Source of the DNA: Bradyrhizobium viridifuturi
Lineage (GTDB): Bacteria; Pseudomonadota; Alphaproteobacteria; Rhizobiales; Xanthobacteraceae
Direction: 5' to 3'
Length of the DNA stretch: 64,000 nucleotides
Assembly: GCF_001238275.1 (NCBI RefSeq)
Contig: NZ_LGTB01000048.1
Location: 1 to 64,000, forward strand
The first letter of the stretch is position 1. The number at the start of each line of letters is the position of its first letter. Shown here piece by piece: positions 57,042 to 64,000 of this stretch. The notes under the pieces are model-generated. The model was not told the origin of the DNA and made no database searches. It saw nothing but the letters and a program-made list of their open reading frames with translations. Both the position numbers and the translations under genes were made by a program.

Positions 57042-60000
57042 CGGACGCGACAATCCCCGACCATGGCGTGCACGCCACTTCGCATCGGCTCACCGAGAGT
57101 CTTCGTTCGTATATCGAGGCGCAATATCACATTCGCGACGAGAGTCTGATCCGCGAGCGAAGGCGTTTGTTAGAAGAGCATGGGGCCGTTAGTCAGGTCC
57201 CATTCGTGGAATCGACCCCCGTCTATGAACTCGGCGACACCTATGATGATCTTAAAATTCCGCCAGCCGCCAAGATACTCCTCAATCAACTGGCCGGCCT
57301 CAATGTGGGCCTCTATCCAAACCCTTACGTTCACCAAGCCACCGCTCTCGAAGCCTTTTTCGATCGCAATGCTGACCTGATCGTTGCCACCGGCACGGGC
57401 TCGGGCAAGACGGAAAGCTTTTTGATGCCAATACTTGGGCAGTTGGCCGTCGAGGCGGCGGGTCGCTCTCAATCAGCAGCCCTGCCCGGCATGCGGGCAC
57501 TTTTGCTCTATCCGATGAACGCCCTTGTCAATGACCAGCTATCTCGAATCCGGCGCCTTTTTGGCAGCGTGCAAGCGGCCGGAGCGATTAAAATGGGTCG
57601 CTCGCTGCCAGTGCGCTTTGCAAGCTACACCGGCCGCACGGCTTATCCAGGGCCTCGCGACTCTAAGCGCGACGGTGAACGGATTGAGCCTCTCTTCGAA
57701 GAGTTTTACCTGCCGATCGTCGGCAAGCCGGCAAAGGAAGCTCAACTCCGGGCGATAGGCCAGCTTCCTGAAAAGGACCTCGTCAATTTTTTTGGCAAGG
57801 CTGCCGAGGGAATTCAGACCACCCGGACCGGGAAGACGAGGCGGCTACGCAACTGGAAGAACCGCCTTCTGACACAAGACAACGATCGCGAATTGATGAC
57901 GCGCCACGAAACGCAGGCACGTTGCCCAGAATTGCTTATTACGAACTATTCCATGCTCGAATATATGCTCATGCGGCCTATCGAGCGCCCCATTTTCCAA
58001 CAAACGCGCGACTGGCTTCAATCGGACCCAAGCAATGAACTCATCCTCGTCCTGGACGAAGCCCACATGTATCGCGGCGCAGGTGGAGCTGAAGTTGCGC
58101 TTCTCCTGCGTAGGCTCTTGTCGCGCCTAAACGTCCCGCGCACGCGTGTCCGCTTCATCCTTACCAGCGCGAGCCTCGGGAGCGACGCCGAAGCAACGCG
58201 CGCAATAACCCAATTTGGCCGAGATCTTACTGGCCTCGCTGAAGACTCTCCTCGCCAATTTGAGCTTATCCGCGGCACGCGGGAGGAGCGAAGTGGGGAA
58301 CGCGCCGGGACAATCGACGAAGCACGGGCCTTACACGCGTTCGACCTCGCGCATTTCGAACGCCATGCGACTGATGAAAATGCAGCGCGGGCCGCCGTCG
58401 TGGAACTGTCGGCAAAGCTCGGATGGCCGGCACTTCCTGATGGCACTGACTTAGCCGACCATCTCTTCGAGCACCTGACCGGCTTTGGACCAGCAGAGCG
58501 CCTTATCCAACTTGTAGCCGGGACCGCAGTGCCCCTGCCCGAGGTTGAGAAGGAACTCTTTGGTGACAACGACCTTGCGCAGCGCGCGACCGCTTCGCTC
58601 ATTGCGTTGGCAACTTTCGCACGCAGGCAGCGCGACAAGCGTGTCCTGCTTCCCACGCGCCTCCACATGTTTTTCAGGGGGCTGCCGGCTCTATTCGCTT
58701 GCATTAATCCTCAATGCACGGCCGTTCGCGAACAACATCCTAATCCTATCCTAGGCCGCCTTCATACCCACGCGCGCGAACGATGCCATTGCGGGTCAAG
58801 GGTCTACGAATTGTCGACGCACCGCGAATGCGGGACTGCATTTATTCGCGGATATATGAGTGGACCACACGGCGATTTCCTTTGGCACCAACCATCTGGC
58901 CTCTTGCGCGAAGGACATCAGGCTCCGCTTGCGGAAGTCGAACTTCTTGTTCAGGGAGATCCCCATCATGAAAGAGCCGATCGTTGCGTAACTGCTTGGC
59001 TAGACATTCGGAGCGGCCGTGTCCTGCACACTGAGCCAGACGATATGGATGGCTTCCGGCGTGTATACCTTCCCGAGGATGACACGTGGACCCGAAGCGT
59101 CCGCTTTCCCTCATGTCCTGTTTGCCGCGAGACGACAGTGCGCAGCGGGCGATCAAGCATCATGGATCATTCAACGAAGGGAGAAGCGCCCTTCGCCAAC
59201 CTTGTAAAAACGCAACTGGATTCCCAGCCCGCGGTCGCCGAGGAGACGCGCATACTTCCGAATGGTGGCCGCAAGGTGCTGCTCTTTTCCGATGGGCGAC
59301 AAAAAGCTGCCCGCTTAGCCCGCGACATCCCGCGGGAGGTCGAGCAGGATATTTTTCGCCAAGTGCTTGCCGTGGCGGCGGCCAGGTTACGTGCAATCGG
59401 CCGAGAACCGCGGCCAATCGTGCACCTCTACACGACCGTCCTCACAGTCCTCCGCGATTTCAACCTGCCCATGTTCGACCGAGAGGACGCACGGAAGATC
59501 GAAAGTGAAATCGCCAAGCTTGAGCGCGATTACGACGGGGACGACCTTGCGACGCTCCTGACTGAGTTTGTGCCGGCAGAACCGCCGCCACGCTACAAGG
59601 TCGCGCTGCTGAAGCAGCTTTGCGGCCGCTACTACTCCCTCTCCGGCACCTCGGTCGGCACCGTCCTTCCTGTTGCGAAATCGCGAACTAAGCTTCGCAA
59701 AACCGTTCGCGCCTCGGTCCCCACGCTTACTGATTCCGATGTGGACGAACTCGCGGCGACTTGGATGTGCGAACTCTGTGACCGCTTCGCCTTGGACAAA
59801 GACATACCGGCGACCATCCGGGCGAAAGCGGCGGGATATTTTACGAACGAATGGGGCACCGACGGCAAATTTGAGAAGGCCCTTCGCGTAAAGCTCGGCT
59901 CTATTCTCAGAATAACGGAGCCCGCGATCGTTTCGATTGAAACTGCCTTCAGGGAGGAACTTGCGTGGAAAGATGATAGCAACGCTTATTTCCTCGACCC

Positions 60001-62565
60001 GGACAAGCTCCATATTCACATTGATCTGCAAGCACTGTGGTATCAATGCCACGAGTGCACGGAGCTCGCGCCATCGACTATACGCCATCACTGCCTATCG
60101 TGCGCCTCAACACAGATCGAGCCACTTGACCCACATGCGAGCGAGTATATTCGCGCGCGTAAGGGCTTTTGGCGAAACCCTGTTCACAATGCGCTCGGGC
60201 CATATGCGAAACTCCGAAGCATATCGGTCGAAGAGCACACCGCACAACTTTCAAACCGGGACAATACGCGCGTCCATGCGACTACGGAAAAGTTCGAGCT
60301 TCGCTTCCGTGACATCCAGATTGAGGACCGTGACAAGGCCATCGACGTCCTAAGCTGCACAACCACGATGGAGGTCGGTGTCGATATCGGCTCCCTTGTT
60401 GCGGTCGGCCTAAGGAACGTCCCGCCCCAACGCGAAAATTACCAGCAGCGCGCCGGACGAGCTGGCCGGAGAGGCTCATCGGTATCGACCGTGCTCACTT
60501 ATGCGCAGAACGGTCCCCACGACAGCTACTACTACGACAATCCGAGGCCATTGTCGCTGGCCCGCCACGAAATCCGGACATCAAGATCGACAATCCAAAG
60601 ATCGCGCGCCGGCATGTAGCCTCCTATTTGTTGCAGACGTTCTTTCATCGCTACATGGATGAGCACAACATCACGACTGGCAACCAAACTTCGGCGCTCT
60701 TCCGCGCGCTCGGCAAAGCAAATGACTTCTTTTTTGGAGATGCCAACGCAGGCCCTACCTTTGCGGCCTTCCGGCTTTGGGTCGATGGGAATATCATTGC
60801 TGCCGCTGGGTTCAATCGTGCGCAGATAAAATCGTGGCTCCCAAGCTCGCTGCGAGTGCCCGATAGCGACATCGATCATTGGATCGGCACCGTAGCCCAA
60901 GACTTGCTCGATAATCTCGAGTCGCTAAAGTCCGAACTGAAGCCAACTGCGCCACTGCCCGCCGGGGCGGTGGAAACTACGGAGGAAGACAACGGAGACG
61001 GCGAGCCTGATGATGACCGTAACGCGCTTGGCGACGAAGAGCTGTTGGAGTTCCTGTTTAGCCGCGGGATGCTCCCCAGCTACGCGTTTCCCACAGATCT
61101 CACGAGCTTCCTCGTCGAGAAGCTTGTGAAGCAAGCGAACGGCACATGGAAGATGGAAATTTTGGAGCGGCCGCAGCAGGGCATCGGGAAAGCGCTCAGC
61201 GAATATGCGCCTGGCCGATTGATCGTGATTAACAAGGAGACATATCGATCGGGAGGCGTCACGGCCAATGTCCTGCCGACCGTGCACGATCGCGCTCCTG
61301 AGCTATTCGACGACATCTCGGAGCTCGTCCACTGCAACACGTGCAGCTTTGTGCGCGATCTAGAAAATGAAGACGGCGCCCAGACGGAATGCCCCGTTTG
61401 CGGCGGCGAGCTTGAGCGCACGCGTATGATCAAGCCGCAGGTCTTCTTACCCGAAGACGGCCGGGCTCTCCCAGAGGATGATCGCGAGCAAGAAATCACC
61501 TACGCGACGAGCGCCCAATTTCCTGTCCCTGTCGGGGCAAACGATTTGCCCGAGTTGCGCCGATTAGGACCAAATCTCGCTTTTGAGGTTACGACTGATC
61601 GTCGCCTGGTGACCGTCAATAAGGGGCAAACCCAGAATGAAGCCTCGCAGGGCTTTTGGATTTGTGACAAGTGCGGCCGCGCTGAAGGAGAAGAGCCCGC
61701 CCACGCCCCGCATGAGCGTCCCTACAAGATTGAGTTTGCATTCAATCAACCCAAGCCCAGCAAGCTTTGCATGGGCACATTCCAGAATGTATTCCTTGGG
61801 CACGTCTTCGCTACTGACCTGCTCTTGATGCGCTTCACTCTCGCGCCCCCGATGGCGGTCGATACGAGCAGCCCCGTCGTATTGCGCGCCATTGAGGACG
61901 CTTTGTACTCAATCTCAGAAGCACTGCGGCTGGCCGCCAGCCGTCACCCCCAACTAGACCTCGACCCCTCGGAATTCGGATCGGGCTTCCGTATCGTCCC
62001 CTCAAACGACGCGGACCAGCTTCACCTTGACGTTTACCTCTACGACACGCTTTCGGGAGGCGCTGGATATGCCGAACTCGCCGGAAGATGCTTGAACGCC
62101 ATTCTCGCAGACGTCTTAAAGCTTTTAGAGAACTGTCCGGCTAAGTGCGACCGATCTTGCGAAAGCTGCTTGCGTCACTACCACAACCAGCACCTCAAAG
62201 ACCGCCTGGACCGTTTCATCGGCGCCCAATTGCTGCGATACGGGCTATCGGGAGAACTTCCCCGTGAACTCACGGCCGCAATTCAATCGGCGGACTTAGC
62301 GGGCCTAGCTCGGCTGCTCCAGCTTGACGGATTTACGTGTACGCCGCTCGCTCATGTTGACGGGGCGACCGTTCCCCTAATGGTTGCGCGTGGCAGCCAC
62401 CGCGCGCTGATTGGGACGCAATCTGGCTTGCTTCAAGAACATTGGGATGGCCATTCGCTCGCCCAACTACTTGGGCGAGAGCAAGGGCGGGTGCTTAATG
62501 AGTTTATCCTGAGGAGGAATCTGCCGGACGAGCACCAGTTGATCCGCTCGCTCTTCCCATCGTAG
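57038..62565 (+). pseudogene. druE: Druantia helicase DruE (DUF1998), one -1 frameshift
   Basis: Restored length is about 1840 residues. The N-terminus holds the helicase core: Walker A ATGTGSGKTESF (about 117-128), DEAH box LVLDEAHMYRGAGG (about 338-351) and TSASLGSD. RecA2 has the sequence TTMEVGVDIGSLVAVGLRNVPP and motif VI YQQRAGRAGRRG (about 1133-1144). Between them are Cys/His-rich blocks that could bind zinc (CHECTELAPSTIRHHCLSC). The frame breaks near 60544: YYYDNP is followed in the other frame by AIVAGPPRNPDIKIDNP, repaired by one G. The second part ends in DUF1998 with the Cys cluster CDRSCESCLRHYHNQH. It is the system's motor on invading DNA. Confidence 0.88.
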
Positions 62566-62870
62566 TGTCTAGAAGGCCATGTGCCTTATTCCGCTATGCT
62601 TTGACGGCCACCGACCGTCAATATTGCGAAGCAGTTCAGAAACGAGCGACGTCGGGTGGGTCGATATTCAGGAATTTAGGAGTTTCACGAGTTTCGGCCC
62701 TCATGGTTCAAAAGCGGACGCCCGTAAGCGTGCGCCGAGCACGCCATCTTCAGCGTCTGTTGTGCTTTAAGAATTCCTAGCCGCGTTGAATCCAGGTTGA
62801 TCACCAGCCCTCCCGCGCAGCCTAAATCGCGTTCAGACAGATGGAACTTACCGATACGGCGGAGCGCGCA

Positions 62871-63045
62871 TTATCTCGGCCTACGCCCCCGCGGCGCGGT
62901 GGCGAACGTTAGCCCAAGAACCTTAGCTCGGAGCCGCACCGCGGCTTCGCTTCGGTTCATCTTAACGGCAATGTCGACGGCCTTCATCGATCAGCTCTTG
63001 CAGAGTGACGTCTTCAGCGGGATCCCAGAGTCGGTTCTTCGGCAT
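62871..63045 (-). pseudogene. Small SANT/Myb-like protein, apparently frameshifted
   Basis: Too short for ordinary gene calling. One frame from ATG 63045 reads MPKNRLWDPAEDVTLQELIDEG. The neighbouring frame continues AVDIAVKMNRSEAAVRLRAKVLGLTF to a stop at 62871. Together they match the pattern of the small helix-turn-helix proteins of rhizobial islands (W-x-x-x-x-D-x-x-L-x-x-L, then I-A-x-x-M-x-R-S-x-A-A-V-x-x-R-A). The break lies near 62970. Its start overlaps the end of the gene upstream, as elsewhere in this small operon. I infer a decayed or mis-assembled DNA-binding protein. Confidence 0.45.
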
Positions 63046-63190
63046 TGTGATGCAAATCAGTCTTTGAGGCCAATTCGTATTGGTGCGCCTTCTCTAGCAG
63101 CGCGTCTCTGATCGGGCCGGGTGGAAGAAGAGCGGCCTGTCTCCGCGCTTCGCGGGCACACTCAGAGCTGACTTCTTGCTCTCTCGTCAT
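63014..63190 (-). CDS. Small hypothetical protein (LPPGP-type)
   Basis: 58 residues from ATG 63190. The motif AREARRQAALLPPGPIRDALLEKAHQYE is characteristic of short helical proteins met repeatedly in Bradyrhizobium, of unknown function. The start overlaps the end of the DUF3606 gene by 29 bases and its own end overlaps the SANT-like gene, so all three form one compact transcript. The longer in-frame extension to 63283 lies inside the DUF3606 gene and is not supported. Confidence 0.6.
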   Translation of the reverse strand: MTREQEVSSECAREARRQAALLPPGPIRDALLEKAHQYELASKTDLHHNAEEPTLGSR

Positions 63191-63365
63191 GGCTCGTCTC
63201 CAGCTCCTTGCGGACGGCCGCAGCAGAATTCCCGACCTTATCGACCGCCTTACGAAGCTCTTCCTTTGAAACGCCGAGCGCATGAGCCCAGCATTTCATT
63301 TGATCAGGCGCATGCACATTGATCTTTGAACGCTCGAACTGATCTTTCTTCGTAAGGCTGTCCAT
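63162..63365 (-). CDS. DUF3606 protein
   Basis: 67 residues from ATG 63365 (TTGGGA upstream); an in-frame ATG at 63425 would add 20 residues. The core SKINVHAPDQMKCWAHALGV, SKEELRKAVDKVGNSAAAVR matches DUF3606, a small helix-turn-helix-like domain common on rhizobial replicons and islands, function unknown. It is first in the minus-strand trio of overlapping small genes and divergent from the SANT/Myb-like gene at 63453. Confidence 0.75.
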   Translation of the reverse strand: MDSLTKKDQFERSKINVHAPDQMKCWAHALGVSKEELRKAVDKVGNSAAAVRKELETSHDERARSQL

Positions 63366-63452
63366 TCCCAAATAACTCGGGCTCGGGGGCTCCGTTCCTA
63401 AGTAGGAACTGGCGAGCCGATTCATGTGTTCATCCGAGCAGGAGGTGTCGAC

Positions 63453-63734
63453 ATGGCAAAGGCAGCATGGAAACGACCGGGTTCACCCATCGGCAAAAAG
63501 GGCGCGCGAAAGGCCAACCCTAAGTACAAACGCCGTTCGCGTCAGCCGTGGACCGATAAGGAAGTCAGCCAGCTTCGATCGCTCGCAAAGGCGAACACGC
63601 CTACGGGTGTGATCAGCCTCAAGATGGAGAGACCGAAGGGCTCGATTGCGAGTAAGGCGCAGCGCGAGGGCATCTCGCTCCGGCCGATCAACCGCTCGCC
63701 CTACAATCGTCGTAAGACGACAGCGCGGCGCTAG
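63453..63734 (+). CDS. Small SANT/Myb-like DNA-binding protein
   Basis: 93 residues. The start at 63453 is fixed by AGGAGG seven bases upstream. A basic N-terminus (KKGARKANPKYKRRSR) precedes a Myb/SANT-like helix triplet: RQPWTDKEVSQLRSLAKANTP, then TGVISLKMERPKGSIASKAQREGISL. The leading W and the spacing of helices fit this fold. The tail is basic. It probably binds DNA, perhaps as a small regulator of the island. It is similar in kind to the broken gene at 62871 on the other strand. Its stop overlaps the 3' end of the convergent Cys-rich gene by four bases. Confidence 0.7.
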   Translation: MAKAAWKRPGSPIGKKGARKANPKYKRRSRQPWTDKEVSQLRSLAKANTPTGVISLKMERPKGSIASKAQREGISLRPINRSPYNRRKTTARR

Positions 63735-63937
63735 TTATTGGAGGGCGGGGGCTCCGAGAGAACCCCGCTTACATCGGGCTCCTCCACGCCCTGATCGATG
63801 TCGTCGGAGCTGTTGCACGCGCACCTCATGCCTGCGCCGCACTGGCACCCACGCGGGTCTTTCGTCCACGCAAGGTGAGGATGGTTTTCGCAGACCCAGC
63901 CCAGGCCGCCGCAGATCGGACAATTGGGGTTGATCAT
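63731..63937 (-). CDS. Small Cys-rich (zinc-ribbon-like) protein
   Basis: 68 residues. NCPICGGLGWVCENH at the N-terminus and CQCGAGMRCACN further on give eight Cys or His residues spaced for one or two zinc sites. This form (P-I-C-G-G-L-G-W-V-C-E-N-H-P) recurs in Bradyrhizobium islands and prophage-like regions; its function is unknown to me. The start is within the stop of the upstream partial gene (ATGA-type overlap), so the two are co-translated. Confidence 0.7.
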   Translation of the reverse strand: MINPNCPICGGLGWVCENHPHLAWTKDPRGCQCGAGMRCACNSSDDIDQGVEEPDVSGVLSEPPPSNN

Positions 63938-64000
63938 GCCGCGAGCAGGCGCTTGTAGCGCCGGTAGGCGTCAATGGCATTGTTCGCGAGCATCAGCGCC
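63934..64000 (-). CDS. C-terminal end of a hypothetical protein (runs off window)
   Basis: Only the last 22 codons are visible, reading ALMLANNAIDAYRRYKRLLAA and then TGA. The stop overlaps the start of the Cys-rich gene. The helical, basic sequence gives no clue to function. Confidence 0.4.
   Translation of the reverse strand, partial: ALMLANNAIDAYRRYKRLLAA

Noticed and set aside
62579..62770. 63-residue plus-strand frame just after druE (MCLIPLCFDG...)
   Set aside because: The ribosome site (AGAAGG) is only two bases from the ATG and the sequence matches no family I know. It could be a real small gene but cannot be supported.

Overview
The window looks like the chromosome of a Bradyrhizobium-type alphaproteobacterium. 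The DNA is GC-rich with dense two-strand coding. Intergenic gaps hold palindromic elements of the 'gtcgtcc...ggacgac' and 'agagcgttttcgagcgaag' kind, and gene sets such as homogentisate catabolism beside an Lrp regulator and PPOX, DUF1272 and DUF3175 proteins are typical of that group. This assignment is inference from sequence style and gene content.

Layout. 1-18.7 kb: envelope and signalling genes. These are a partial hypothetical gene, a caspase-fold protein without its catalytic dyad, an orphan efflux adaptor, an alpha/beta hydrolase, a cold-shock protein, a sensor adenylate/guanylate cyclase with an intergenic repeat in its reading frame, an AsmA-like protein, a Crp-type regulator, a PPOX flavoprotein, an RND pump with its adaptor, an OmpA-like lipid-free outer-membrane domain protein and a second dyad-less caspase fused to TPRs. 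19-31 kb: a lactonase-like hydrolase, a 3-hydroxyisobutyrate-dehydrogenase-family enzyme, and a tyrosine/homogentisate module (MarR regulator, FAD hydroxylase, DUF2783, degenerate MBL protein, hmgA, fahA, Lrp regulator, hppD), then a CaiB-type CoA transferase/racemase. 31.3-35 kb: a three-subunit molybdenum hydroxylase whose large subunit carries the AYRGAGR (form II) loop. 35.4-42.6 kb: a lanthanide-type PQQ alcohol dehydrogenase, a XoxJ-cytochrome c fusion, two LuxR-type response regulators, a hybrid histidine kinase and a FIST sensor, which together look like one quinoprotein-oxidation and regulation unit. 43-49.7 kb: a chemoreceptor, DUF3175, MFS, otsB and otsA with a probable EcfG general-stress promoter.

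50.1-64 kb: tRNA-Ser(GGA) followed by DNA of visibly lower GC holding a complete, overlapping five-gene Druantia type I anti-phage operon (druA-druB-druC-druD-druE). It is followed by tightly overlapping small genes (DUF3606, SANT/Myb-like and Cys-rich small proteins) typical of integrated elements. No integrase is visible, so the island probably extends beyond the window.

A window-wide oddity is that at least twelve otherwise well-conserved reading frames are broken by apparent single-base deletions, usually one base lost from a short run. Because every one is a net -1 event and they hit unrelated core genes (otsA three times), systematic under-calling in the assembly is more likely than mass gene decay. 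These genes are described here as if the frame were restored, and the break point is given for each.
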